A stretch of DNA of 35,845 bases. Origin: Clostridia bacterium. Its GTDB lineage: Bacteria > Bacillota > Clostridia > Christensenellales > Borkfalkiaceae. Below are positions 1 through 8,540 of this stretch, piece after piece. The notes under the pieces are model-generated. The model was not told the origin of the DNA, did not search any database, and saw only the letters and a program-made list of their open reading frames with translations. Numbering within the stretch: the first letter of the stretch is position 1; every line of letters starts with the position of its first letter. The stretch lies in the NCBI GenBank assembly GCA_017467265.1, contig JAFTSO010000006.1, forward strand, positions 1 through 35,845, given 5' to 3'. Position numbers and translations under genes: made by a program.

Positions 1-297
1 AAACTCAACGACGACGGCAAAACGGTCGCGGCGGCGGACCTGCTCGTACCCGGTATCGGGGAGCTTGTAGGCGGCTCGCAAAGAGAGGACGACTACGACA
101 AGCTGGTAAACCGTATTAAAGAGCTGGGTATGAACCCCGAAGATTACTGGTGGTATCTTGATCTTCGCCGCTACGGTGGAACGACGCACAGCGGTTTTGG
201 GCTGGGCTTTGAACGTATGGTAATGTACCTGACGGGTATTTCGAATATCCGTGACGTGCTGCCGTATCCCAGAACATTTGGCGATATGAAATATTAA
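1..297 (+). CDS. asnS: asparaginyl-tRNA synthetase, C-terminal part
   Basis: The frame is open from base 1 and gives the last 98 residues of a class II aminoacyl-tRNA synthetase, which charges tRNA-Asn with asparagine in the cytoplasm. The C-terminus carries class II motif 3 ([13 protein letters not shown]), followed by the closing [16 protein letters not shown] that is typical of AsnRS. The preceding stretch ([11 protein letters not shown], then [12 protein letters not shown]) is also characteristic of the AsnRS/AspRS fold, and the ending favours AsnRS. The N-terminal anticodon-binding domain and motifs 1 and 2 lie outside the window. The gene is followed by a hairpin array rather than a recognisable terminator, so transcription may continue toward plsX. 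Confidence 0.93.
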   Translation, partial: KLNDDGKTVAAADLLVPGIGELVGGSQREDDYDKLVNRIKELGMNPEDYWWYLDLRRYGGTTHSGFGLGFERMVMYLTGISNIRDVLPYPRTFGDMKY

Positions 298-301
298 AAC
301 A

Positions 302-615
302 ATGAATTGCAACATAGTTGCGTGAATTGTTTTTGCAAAACGTGAATTGCCCCAAAGGGGCGTGAATTGCAAAGCTATGCTTTGCGGTGTGGAAATATTA
401 CAACAACGACGGCGCAGCCGTCAAATCACGAAAAACAAAGTTTTCAATTCACGAACGCATAGCGTTCAAATCACGAAAGGAGTAGCCTTTCAAATCACAG
501 AAGACAATGAATTGCGCCTTTCGGCGCGTGCATTGCAAAGCTACGCTTTGCGTTATGGAAAGATATGCCAGCGGTGGCGCACCGCAAATCACGAAAGGCA
601 CAGACTTTCAAATCA
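302..615. repeat. modular hairpin array 1 (asnS-plsX gap)
   Basis: This fills the 336-base gap between asnS and plsX. It is a chain of short perfect hairpins separated by conserved linkers. Four left modules each start with (A/G)TGAATTG: stems CAAC/GTTG (310-320), TTTT/AAAA (330-340), CCCC/GGGG (350-360) and CAAAGC/GCTTTG (370-384). A centre (385-407) follows. Four right modules then end in AAATCAC or AATTCAC: GACGGC/GCCGTC (408-422), GAAAAC/GTTTTC (430-445), GAACGC/GCGTTC (453-467) and GAAAGG/CCTTTC (475-491). A second 2+2 sub-array (507-615) repeats the plan and ends at the plsX ribosome binding site. The left linker is nearly the reverse complement of the right linker, so the whole array could also fold as a nested structure. 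I saw no coding sequence or promoter in it. Confidence 0.9.
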
Positions 616-633
616 TTTTTTGGAGTGACGATT

Positions 634-1674
634 ATGACGAGAATTATCATTGACGCAATGGGAGGCGATTACGCCCCGAAACAGCAGGTGCTCGGCTGTG
701 TGAACGCGCTGCGCAAGGACAAAGATCTGTATCTGATCCTTTGCGGCGACGAAACGCAGATTAAGGCGGAGCTCGCGCAGGCAGGCAAATACGACGAGAG
801 CCGTTTGGAGATCGTACATACGACGGAAGTGATCGGTATGGAAGAAATTCCTACCAAAGCAGTGAAAACGAAAAAGGATTCGTCCACGGTCGTGGCGTTC
901 CGCTTGCTCAAAGAAGGCAGAGCGGACGGTTTGGTATCGTCGGGTTCGACGGGCGCGGTGCTGACGGCAGGTGTGTTGATCCTTGGCAGAATTAAAGGCG
1001 TTTCCCGTCCGGGGCTCTGTCCCGTAATCCCCAACCATAAGGGTACGGGGACGATGATTTGCGACTGCGGTGCAAATCTGGAATGCAAACCGATCAATTT
1101 GGTGCACTTTGCTTTGATGGCGTCGGCTTATGCGGAGGCGGCATACGGTAAAAAAGATCCCAAAGTGGGCTTGCTCAACAACGGTACGGAAGACCACAAG
1201 GGCTTGCCTTTGCATCAGGAAGTCAACGCGCTGTTAAAGCAGATCGACTGCATCAACTATGCAGGCAATATCGAGGGCAGAGATATTATGTACGGGGACG
1301 TGGACGTTGTGGTATGCGACGGGTTCACGGGTAATATCGCCACGAAATCGATCGAAGGTTGCGGCAAAGCGGTGGGCACGATTATGACGAGAGAATACAA
1401 GCGTAATCTGTGGGCAAAGCTGCGCGCGGCGCTTTCGATGGGGATCATCAAGCGCATCAAAGGCGGCTTGGATTACGAAGCGTGCGGCGGCTCGGTGTTC
1501 TTGGGGTTGTCTAAGACGGTGGTGAAAGGGCACGGCAACTCGCGCGTGCGCGGTTTTGCGGTGTGCATTGAGCAGGCGGCGAACGCGGTACGCGGCGATC
1601 TTGTCAGCAAAATCAAAGCGTTGGTGGACGAAAATGCAGAGCTTGTCAACGCGAATTTGAACAAGGAAGAATAA
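634..1674 (+). CDS. plsX: phosphate acyltransferase PlsX
   Basis: PlsX makes acyl-phosphate from acyl-ACP, the first step of the PlsX/PlsY route to phosphatidic acid; it is a peripheral membrane enzyme. The 346-residue product starts with IIIDAMGGD (residues 4-12), the family's hallmark, and contains SSGSTGAVL and the C-terminal GGSVFLGL and VVKGHGNS motifs. Length matches the family. I chose ATG 634 because TGGAG (621-625) sits about 8 bases upstream and the DAMGGD motif must be near the N-terminus. The frame is open 23 codons further upstream, but that stretch is array sequence. The gene is 10 bases from rnc, in the common plsX-rnc-smc-ftsY order (acpP, often present, is missing here). Confidence 0.96.
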   Translation: MTRIIIDAMGGDYAPKQQVLGCVNALRKDKDLYLILCGDETQIKAELAQAGKYDESRLEIVHTTEVIGMEEIPTKAVKTKKDSSTVVAFRLLKEGRADGLVSSGSTGAVLTAGVLILGRIKGVSRPGLCPVIPNHKGTGTMICDCGANLECKPINLVHFALMASAYAEAAYGKKDPKVGLLNNGTEDHKGLPLHQEVNALLKQIDCINYAGNIEGRDIMYGDVDVVVCDGFTGNIATKSIEGCGKAVGTIMTREYKRNLWAKLRAALSMGIIKRIKGGLDYEACGGSVFLGLSKTVVKGHGNSRVRGFAVCIEQAANAVRGDLVSKIKALVDENAELVNANLNKEE

Positions 1675-1684
1675 CGAAAAAGCG

Positions 1685-2347
1685 ATGAATTTTCCCTACG
1701 CAGAGATCGAAAACAAAATAGGCTATGCGTTCCAAAACCGCGAGCTTTTGCGTGAAGCGTTCACGCACAGTACGTACGCGAACGCCCACGGCGGCAGGGA
1801 TAACGAGCGCATGGAATATCTCGGCGACGCGGTGTTGCAGCTCGTCGTGACGGAGTGGCAGTACGAACGGTATAAAAAGGCGGACGAAGGTACGATGACG
1901 CGTGGACGGCAACGGCTCGTTTGCGAAGACGCGCTCTTGGACGCGGTGCGTGATTTGGACATTGAAAAATACCTATTGAAAGCTGGGAGCAGGGCGAACG
2001 TCGGGAACAAGACGGTTTCCAGCCTGTTTGAAACGGTGACGGCGGCGATCTATTTAGACGGGGGATATACCGCGGCGAAGACGTTTATTCAGCGTTTTGG
2101 GCTCGATCATATCCAACCGCGCACGGAAAATGCCAAGGGTGCTTTGCAGGAATATCTGCAAAATCTCGGCGAGCAGCCGCCCGTGTATAAAACGGAGAAA
2201 ATCGGCAAAGACAACGCACCTATTTTCTATGCAACGGCGTACGCGCTGGGCAGAAAGGAACGGGGCGAGGGGAAGAGTAAAAAACAGGCGGAGCAATCCG
2301 CCGCGGCGAATTTACTTCGCGAATTACAAAAAAACGAAAAAAAATAA
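1685..2347 (+). CDS. rnc: ribonuclease III
   Basis: Double-stranded RNA endonuclease that processes rRNA precursors and structured mRNA. The 220-residue product has the RNase III signature NERMEYLGDAVL at residues 40-51, with catalytic Asp48, and a second acidic site in SLFETVTAAIYLDGG. The C-terminal third is a double-stranded-RNA-binding domain: it starts near GALQEYLQNLG and ends with GKSKKQAEQSAAANLL. Length is normal. Its start is 10 bases after the plsX stop, so the two genes are probably translated from one mRNA; GGAAGA in the end of plsX may serve as ribosome binding site. The many hairpins of the neighbouring arrays are plausible substrates, but that is only inference. Confidence 0.96.
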   Translation: MNFPYAEIENKIGYAFQNRELLREAFTHSTYANAHGGRDNERMEYLGDAVLQLVVTEWQYERYKKADEGTMTRGRQRLVCEDALLDAVRDLDIEKYLLKAGSRANVGNKTVSSLFETVTAAIYLDGGYTAAKTFIQRFGLDHIQPRTENAKGALQEYLQNLGEQPPVYKTEKIGKDNAPIFYATAYALGRKERGEGKSKKQAEQSAAANLLRELQKNEKK

Positions 2348-2390
2348 ACGGAAAGATATATAAAACAGGTATCTGAAAAAGGAGCTTACT

Positions 2391-5300
2391 TTGGACTTAA
2401 AGGAAATACAATTAAACGGTTTCAAATCCTTTGCGGATAAAACGACGATTCGTTTTGAAGAGGGTGTCACCTGTATTGTCGGCCCGAACGGCTGCGGCAA
2501 GAGTAATATTGCCGACGCGGTGCGTTGGGTGCTGGGCGAAAAATCGGCGAAGAACTTGCGCGGTAGCAATATGCAAGACGTCATCTTCGGCGGTACGGTG
2601 AACAGAAATCCCCAACAGAGCTGTGACATCACGCTGGTGTTCGACAATTCACAGAATATTTTTCCCGAGATTACAGGCGACGAAGTGTCGATGACTCGTC
2701 GGCTCGATCGCAAGGGGGACAGCAAATATCTCATCAACGGTATGGTCAGCAGGCAGAAAGATCTGGTGTCGCTTTTCCACAGCATCGGTTTGGGGAAAGA
2801 AGGCTATTCGATCATCGGGCAGGGGCAGGTAGAGCAAATTATGAACGCCGCACCCGAAAAACGCCGCGTGATTTTCGAAGAAGCGTTGGGGCTTGCCAAC
2901 CACAAGATCAGAAAGGAAGACATCGAACGCAAGATTGCGGACGCGGAATCCAATCTGTTCATTTACAGCCAGCGTATCGACGAGGCGCAACGCCATCTCG
3001 GGCCTTTGGGCAAGCAAGCAGAGGCGGCGCGCGAATACAAGGAATATTCGGAGAGCCTGAAAGTCAACGAAGCGAACGCATACATATACCGCTACGAGAA
3101 CGCGGAGAACGAAAAGAGCGGCTTTAAGAAGGATGTGGCGGCGATTTCCGATCAGATTATCGAGCTGAACACCAAGATCGAGCTGGTCAATCGCAAGATT
3201 GAAGAAAACCGCGACAAGATCAGCCGCGCGGACGCGCGTTTGAGCGAGCTTAACGACCGTCGCGTAGAGCTTTCCGTCGGCAACGAGAGAAAGGACGGCG
3301 AGCTGAAACTCGTGCAAGAACGTATCAGAACGTACCGTTCGCAGCTGGAAACGGCGGCGGAGTTTTTGGAAAGCAGCAAAGTCCGCATCGGCGAGATCGA
3401 CGACGATATCGCGACGACGGGCAAGAAAAACGAAGAAAACGCAAAGCGTATTGCCGAGCTGGAAACGCAGACGGAAGTGCTCCGTTCAGCGATAGCCGCA
3501 CTCGATAAAAAGATTGAAGTGTTTGAAAAGCTTTCGGACGCGAGCCGTCTTTCGCAGCTCTCGGACGCGGATAACTTGGCGGAGATGAAGAAAAATCTCG
3601 GTACGCTCGCGGCGCGTATGGAAGCGGCGAAGGATCGAATCAACGAGATTAAATCGGCGCATCAAAAAGCGATCGACAGAAAGGAACGCTTGGAGAGCGA
3701 ATTAAAATTAGTGCAGAAGGATATGGCGGCGTTGCGCGCGCGCAATTCGTCCGATATGCGCGAATTTGAAGAGCGTCAAGAAGAGGCGCGTGAAATGCAG
3801 ATGACGGTGAACGAATTCAATCAGGAATTGTTCAACGCCAACGGGCAGCTGGCGTCCCTGCGCGAAAATCTCGAAATGTATATCAGCATGAAAAACCGCT
3901 TGGAGGGGTACAAGGAATCGGTGCGAAGACTGCTCTCGATTGCCAAGACCAACCCTGAAGTTTCCAAGCATTTGCGCGGTTCGCTCGCGGATATTATCTC
4001 CACCGATCAGCGGTACGAGTTGGCGATCGAAACGGCGCTGGCAGGTTCTATTCAAAACGTTGTCACGCCCACGGCGGACGACGCGAAATTCCTGATCGAA
4101 TATCTGATCCGTACCAACGGCGGTATCGTCACGTTTTTGCCTGTGACGAGCATGCGCCCCCGTCCCGACTCCAAGGAAATCCGTCGTGCGCTCGACGAAC
4201 GCGGCGCGATGGGCTTGGCGACGGAGCTGGTAAAATTCGACGATTATTATTACAACGTAGTGTCCAACCTGCTTGGCAATACGCTCATTTGCGATAATAT
4301 CGCCAACGCGACGGCGATCGCAAAGAAATACGGCAATATGTTTAAGATCGTCACCGTGGACGGAAACATCGTCGCAACGAGCGGTGCGATGACGGGCGGT
4401 AGTCGCCGTAAAGATACCGCGTCCCTGCTCTCCAACGAACGTAAAATTCAGGAGTGCAAGGAGAATATCGCAAGAAAACAAAAGCAGATTGAAAAGCTGA
4501 AAACGGCGATTGCGGATAGCGAGCGCGCACGCAAAGAAGCGGAAGAGGCTGTAGAAGAACTCCGTGAAAAATATCAGGGTGCAAACAGCGAAATCGCAGG
4601 GTTGATGCAGCGCGAAACGGCACTCTCGCAGCAGATTGCGGAGACGGAAACGGACATCGCGACGTACGGCGACGCGCTTACCGATTTGCAGATCAAGCTG
4701 CGCGAACTCGAAGACGAAGAAGCGAACTCGTCTATGAGCGAAGAGCAGTTGGCGGCGCGCAGAAAGAGCGCGGCGGAAGAGCTGGAAAATCAGCGCAAAC
4801 AATGCGAATCGTTCAAGGAAGAGCGTGCAATCAAGAGCAAGACGCTCCGTGATTACGAAATGGAATACACCGCGCTGACGTCTGAGACGGAGCAGCAAAA
4901 AGAAAAAATCGAGCGCATCACAGCCGAAAAGGAAGAGCTGGTGGCGCGTATCGTGGAGATGGAATACGAGCGTACGGAAACGCAGACTCGTCTGAACGGT
5001 TTGGAAGCGGAAGCGCAGGAAAAAGAACTTACCGACGAAGAAAAGGCGGCGGTACAGGCAATCGTGGACGAAATCAGCTCCATCAGCAAGGAAAAGGACG
5101 AGACGAACGCGGCACAGCTCTCGCTCGAAGAAGAAAAGACTTCGATGCAGGAAACGTTGGCGAAAAAGACGGACAAGCGTTTTAAGTGCGAAATCGAAAT
5201 TTCGAAGATTGACACCAATCTCGAAAACACCCGTCAACGTATGGAAGAGGCGTACGGGCTCGATTACGAAGGGTGTCTTGCGTACCGCAAAGAAGCATTT

Positions 5301-5990
5301 AACATCGACGAAGCGACGCAGATGATCACGGCGCTCAAACGCAAGATCACGTTGCTCGGCGCGGTCAACCCCAACGCAGTAGAAGAATACGAATTTGAAA
5401 AAGAGCGTTGCGAAGAAATGACAACGCAGCGCGAAGATCTCGAAAAGGGTATTGCCGATCTACAATCGGCGCTCGGCGAAATCCGCGACGAAATGCTCCG
5501 CATTTTCAATACGGGTTTTGAAGAGATCAATGAAAACTTTAAGATCACGTTCAAAGAACTCTTTGGCGGCGGCAAAGCGGAACTGCAAATCGACTACGAA
5601 GACGTGGAAGATCCGCTGGCGGCAGGCGTGGATATCGTGGCTTGCCCCCCGGGAAAGAAACTCACGAAAATTTCGCTGCTGTCTGGTGGCGAACGTGCGC
5701 TGACGGCGATCGCGATTCTGTTCGCAATATTGAAAGCGCGCCCGATGCCGTTCTGTATTTTGGACGAAATCGAGGCGGCGCTCGACGACGCGAACGTAGA
5801 TCGTTTTGCATCGTACTTAAAGAATTTTGCCAAGGATACGCAGTTCATCGTCATCACGCACAGAAAGCCGACGATGAATCAGGCAGACACGCTCTTTGGC
5901 GTGACGATGCAGGAAAAGGGCGTATCGAAGATCGTTTCCGTGAAACTGGCAGAAGTGGAAAGCAAACTGGGCGCAGGTACGGTGGAATAA
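2391..5990 (+). CDS. smc: chromosome segregation protein SMC
   Basis: ATPase of the SMC-ScpAB condensin that organises the chromosome. The 1199-residue product has the full layout: an N-terminal head with Walker A GPNGCGKS (31-38), a long coiled coil rich in Glu/Lys/Arg, a hinge around residues 520-680 (GSLADIIS to ATSGAMTGGS), a second coiled coil, and a C-terminal head with LLSGGERALTAIAILFA and Walker B FCILDEIEAALDD. Length is close to Bacillus SMC. The start is TTG at 2391: AAAAAGGAG lies 6-7 bases upstream and MDLKEIQLNGFKSF is the normal SMC N-terminus. It lies 43 bases after rnc and is followed by hairpin array 2. Confidence 0.97.
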   Translation: MDLKEIQLNGFKSFADKTTIRFEEGVTCIVGPNGCGKSNIADAVRWVLGEKSAKNLRGSNMQDVIFGGTVNRNPQQSCDITLVFDNSQNIFPEITGDEVSMTRRLDRKGDSKYLINGMVSRQKDLVSLFHSIGLGKEGYSIIGQGQVEQIMNAAPEKRRVIFEEALGLANHKIRKEDIERKIADAESNLFIYSQRIDEAQRHLGPLGKQAEAAREYKEYSESLKVNEANAYIYRYENAENEKSGFKKDVAAISDQIIELNTKIELVNRKIEENRDKISRADARLSELNDRRVELSVGNERKDGELKLVQERIRTYRSQLETAAEFLESSKVRIGEIDDDIATTGKKNEENAKRIAELETQTEVLRSAIAALDKKIEVFEKLSDASRLSQLSDADNLAEMKKNLGTLAARMEAAKDRINEIKSAHQKAIDRKERLESELKLVQKDMAALRARNSSDMREFEERQEEAREMQMTVNEFNQELFNANGQLASLRENLEMYISMKNRLEGYKESVRRLLSIAKTNPEVSKHLRGSLADIISTDQRYELAIETALAGSIQNVVTPTADDAKFLIEYLIRTNGGIVTFLPVTSMRPRPDSKEIRRALDERGAMGLATELVKFDDYYYNVVSNLLGNTLICDNIANATAIAKKYGNMFKIVTVDGNIVATSGAMTGGSRRKDTASLLSNERKIQECKENIARKQKQIEKLKTAIADSERARKEAEEAVEELREKYQGANSEIAGLMQRETALSQQIAETETDIATYGDALTDLQIKLRELEDEEANSSMSEEQLAARRKSAAEELENQRKQCESFKEERAIKSKTLRDYEMEYTALTSETEQQKEKIERITAEKEELVARIVEMEYERTETQTRLNGLEAEAQEKELTDEEKAAVQAIVDEISSISKEKDETNAAQLSLEEEKTSMQETLAKKTDKRFKCEIEISKIDTNLENTRQRMEEAYGLDYEGCLAYRKEAFNIDEATQMITALKRKITLLGAVNPNAVEEYEFEKERCEEMTTQREDLEKGIADLQSALGEIRDEMLRIFNTGFEEINENFKITFKELFGGGKAELQIDYEDVEDPLAAGVDIVACPPGKKLTKISLLSGGERALTAIAILFAILKARPMPFCILDEIEAALDDANVDRFASYLKNFAKDTQFIVITHRKPTMNQADTLFGVTMQEKGVSKIVSVKLAEVESKLGAGTVE

Positions 5991-5992
5991 CA

Positions 5993-6082
5993 ATGGATTG
6001 CACCGTTGGTGCGTGCATTGTTTTTGCAAAACGAGATTTACCCCAAAGGGGAAACTCTCGAAAGGCAGAGCCTTTCAAATCA
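5993..6082. repeat. modular hairpin array 2, short form (smc-ftsY gap)
   Basis: Starting three bases after the smc stop, this is a contracted member of the array family. Two left modules appear: ATGGATTG with stem CACC/GGTG (6001-6011), and GTGCATTG with the T5/A4 hairpin (6021-6031). Next comes CCCC-AAA-GGGG (6041-6051) with changed flanks, GAGATTTA and AAACTCTC, which pair with each other. The last is the usual terminal right module, GAAAGGC/GCCTTTC (6060-6076) plus AAATCA. The centre and right modules 1-3 of arrays 1 and 3 are absent. The array stops 8 bases before the AAGGAG of ftsY. Confidence 0.88.
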
Positions 6083-6102
6083 TTTTTGCAAGGAGCAAAA
6101 CT

Positions 6103-6999
6103 ATGGGTATATTCGGAAAACTTTTCGGGGCTTTGAAAAAGACGAAAGACAATCTTTCGTCAAAGCTCCGCGTGCTGTTTTCAAAGAATAAGCTGGGCGA
6201 CGATTTTTACGAGGAGCTGGAAGAATTGCTCATCGCATCCGACGTTTCGTACACGACGGCACAGGAAGTCGTTGCTCGCGTGAAAAAACAAGCGATGGAC
6301 GAGCGGCTCAAAGACGAAGAATACGTGACGAACCTGCTCCGCGGTATCCTTACCGATATTTTGGAGGAGAGCGAAGTAGAGCCGCCGCAATACCCTTGCG
6401 TGATTATGCTGGTGGGCGTGAACGGCGTGGGCAAGACGACGACGGTGGGCAAGCTCGCGCACTATTTCCTTTCGCAGGGAAAAACGGTGACGGTGGTGGC
6501 GGCGGACACGTTCCGTGCTGCGGCGAGCGAGCAGCTGGCTATCTGGGCAGATCGCGCGAAGGTTCGCATTGTCAAGCACGAAGAAGGTAGCGATCCGTCC
6601 GCGGTCATTTTCGACGCGGTGGCGTCGGCAAAGGCGAAAAAGACGGACGTCGTGATTGTGGATACGGCAGGCAGATTGCACGTCAAAGACAACCTGATGA
6701 ACGAACTGCGGAAGATGGATCGCGTGGTCACGCGCGAATATCCCGAGGCAGATTTCTTAAAACTGCTGGTTTTGGACGCGACAACGGGGCAGAACGCCGT
6801 CAATCAGGCGCGCGTCTTTGACGAGGCAGTGGAGCTGGACGGTTTGGTGTTGACAAAGCTCGACGGCACGGCGAAAGGCGGTTTTGTATTCTCGTTATCG
6901 CAAGAGCTGTCCTTGCCCGTGATTTTTGCAGGCGTGGGCGAAAAAATGGACGATCTCGAATTGTTCGATAGCAAATCGTTCGTAGAGGCGATCTTATGA
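6103..6999 (+). CDS. ftsY: signal recognition particle receptor FtsY
   Basis: GTPase that receives SRP-bound ribosomes at the membrane for co-translational insertion. The 298-residue product has a short N-terminal helix (GIFGKLFGALKKTK), the four-helix N domain, and the SRP-type G domain: P-loop GVNGVGKTTTVGKLA, DTFRAAASEQL, DTAGRLHVKDNLMNEL and TKLDGTAKGG, closing with GVGEKMDDLELFD. Length is typical for Gram-positive FtsY without the acidic A domain. I chose ATG 6103 because AAGGAG (6090-6095) is correctly spaced. The frame is open upstream to 5998, but that part is array 2. The stop overlaps the trmD start (ATGA), so the two are translationally coupled. Confidence 0.96.
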   Translation: MGIFGKLFGALKKTKDNLSSKLRVLFSKNKLGDDFYEELEELLIASDVSYTTAQEVVARVKKQAMDERLKDEEYVTNLLRGILTDILEESEVEPPQYPCVIMLVGVNGVGKTTTVGKLAHYFLSQGKTVTVVAADTFRAAASEQLAIWADRAKVRIVKHEEGSDPSAVIFDAVASAKAKKTDVVIVDTAGRLHVKDNLMNELRKMDRVVTREYPEADFLKLLVLDATTGQNAVNQARVFDEAVELDGLVLTKLDGTAKGGFVFSLSQELSLPVIFAGVGEKMDDLELFDSKSFVEAIL

Positions 7000-7661
7000 G
7001 AATTGACATTTTGACGTTGTTTCCCGAGATGTTCTCCGCGATGCAGGAAAGCATCATCGGTAGAGCGCAAAAATCGGGTAAAATACAGATCAACGTGGTC
7101 AATATCCGCGACTATACCGAAGATAAGCATCTCAAATGCGACGATTATCCGTTTGGCGGCGGCGCCGGTATGGTGATGATGGCTCCCCCGATCGGCAACG
7201 CCATCGAGACGATTGATCCCGAGCACAAAGCGCGCCGCATCTATATGTCCCCCAAGGGGCAAGTTTTTAAGCAGCAAAAGGTGTTTGAGTTGCTCGAATA
7301 CGAACATTTAATTTTGCTTTGCGGACATTATGAAGGAGTGGATCAGCGCGCGCTTGATCTGTTCATTGACGAAGAAATTTCCATTGGCGACTACGTTTTG
7401 ACGGGCGGTGAATTGCCTGCGATGGTGGTGGCAGATTGTGTTTCGCGGTACGTGGACGGGGTGATCAGCAATTCTTCGCTGGTGGACGAGAGCTTTTCAG
7501 AGAACCTGCTCGAATATCCGCAGTACACCCGCCCGCAGGAATACAAAGGGCTGACCGTGCCCGACGTTTTGCGTAGCGGCGATCATGCAAAGATCGATCA
7601 ATGGCGCAGGGAACAGTCGATCGAGATCACGCGGCGTTGCCGTCCTGATCTCTTAAAATAA
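6996..7661 (+). CDS. trmD: tRNA (guanine-37-N1)-methyltransferase TrmD
   Basis: Methylates G37 next to the anticodon, which prevents +1 frameshifting. The 221-residue SPOUT-class protein begins MRIDILTLFPEMF and carries the AdoMet-binding trefoil-knot motifs LLCGHYEGVDQR and SIGDYVLTGGELPA, then the C-terminal SGDHAKIDQWRREQS motif. It is slightly shorter than the usual 230-250 residues, mainly at the C-terminus. It overlaps ftsY by 4 bases. In many bacteria trmD sits with rimM and rplS; here neither is present. Confidence 0.95.
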   Translation: MRIDILTLFPEMFSAMQESIIGRAQKSGKIQINVVNIRDYTEDKHLKCDDYPFGGGAGMVMMAPPIGNAIETIDPEHKARRIYMSPKGQVFKQQKVFELLEYEHLILLCGHYEGVDQRALDLFIDEEISIGDYVLTGGELPAMVVADCVSRYVDGVISNSSLVDESFSENLLEYPQYTRPQEYKGLTVPDVLRSGDHAKIDQWRREQSIEITRRCRPDLLK

Positions 7662-7673
7662 GGGGAGATACCG

Positions 7674-8534
7674 ATGAAGACAATACAATGGTTTCCCGGG
7701 CATATGACGAAAGCTATGCGCGATATGGAAAAAAAGCGCGATCTTTGTGACGGCGTGATCTGCGTGCTGGACGCGCGCGCTCCGATCGCTACGATCAATA
7801 AAAATCTGAAAAAGATTTTCGGCGAAAAGCCGATTTTGTACGTTTTGAACAAAGCCGACCTGTCCGACAGTTCCAAGGTGGATGGGTTTATGAAATATTT
7901 TGAGGCGCGGGGCAAGTACGTCGTCAAATGCGATTCTACCAACGTTTCGACCAAGCGCGTGCTGCTGCAAAAGCTGAACGCAATCACCGAAGAGAAACGG
8001 GAACGTGCTTTGGCGAAGGGCTTAAACCGTACGTTCCGTTTTATGGTGGCGGGGATTCCCAACACGGGCAAGAGCACGCTCGTCAATCTGCTCAGCGGAC
8101 AAAAGCGTGCGAAAACGGGGGACAAGGCAGGCGTCACGCGCGACGTGCGCTGGCTCAAATGCGGCGCGTTCGATCTGCTCGATACACCGGGTACAATGCC
8201 TCCGTCCTTTGACAATCAATACCACGCGCGCCATCTCGCGTATATTGGCAGCATCAACGACGATATTTTGGATATGGACGACGTCGCGCTCGAACTGTTG
8301 GGCGAGCTGGCGGAGAAATATCCTGCCTGCCTTACCGACCGTTATGGCATTACGGAGTTTGACGAAAAGTTGGCTATGTACGAGGCGGTGTGCAAGCGTC
8401 GCGGCTTTATTTTCCGCGGTGGCGAGTATGATTACGAACGGGGGGCGAAAGCGATCATCGACGATTTTCGCAAAGGTAGAACGGGCAAAATCTGTTTGGA
8501 AAGTGCGGCAGATTATCCCGATTTCGAGTTTTAA
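7674..8534 (+). CDS. rbgA: ribosome biogenesis GTPase RbgA (YlqF)
   Basis: GTPase that helps late assembly of the 50S subunit. The 286-residue product has the circularly permuted G-motif order of this family: G4 NKAD (59-62) comes first, then P-loop GIPNTGKST (around 126) and G3 DTPGTM. The N-terminal IQWFPGHMTKAMRDM is the classical YlqF opening. A C-terminal helical region follows. GGGGAG lies just upstream of ATG 7674, 12 bases after trmD. The trmD-rbgA-rnhB-yraN order matches the Bacillus ylqF-rnhB neighbourhood. Confidence 0.95.
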   Translation: MKTIQWFPGHMTKAMRDMEKKRDLCDGVICVLDARAPIATINKNLKKIFGEKPILYVLNKADLSDSSKVDGFMKYFEARGKYVVKCDSTNVSTKRVLLQKLNAITEEKRERALAKGLNRTFRFMVAGIPNTGKSTLVNLLSGQKRAKTGDKAGVTRDVRWLKCGAFDLLDTPGTMPPSFDNQYHARHLAYIGSINDDILDMDDVALELLGELAEKYPACLTDRYGITEFDEKLAMYEAVCKRRGFIFRGGEYDYERGAKAIIDDFRKGRTGKICLESAADYPDFEF

Positions 8535-8540
8535 TTGCTT

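Noticed and set aside
302..615. CRISPR-like array because of regular short repeats
   Set aside because: Repeats are only 7-8 bases, the intervening pieces are themselves palindromes shared between arrays, and no cas genes are near.
347..628. Open frame of 93 codons through array 1
   Set aside because: Made entirely of repeat modules, with no ribosome binding site and no family resemblance; it overlaps the real start region of plsX.
3708..5237. Open frame of 509 codons on the minus strand within smc
   Set aside because: Antisense shadow caused by codon bias of the coiled-coil region; the product is Phe/Leu/Arg-rich low complexity.
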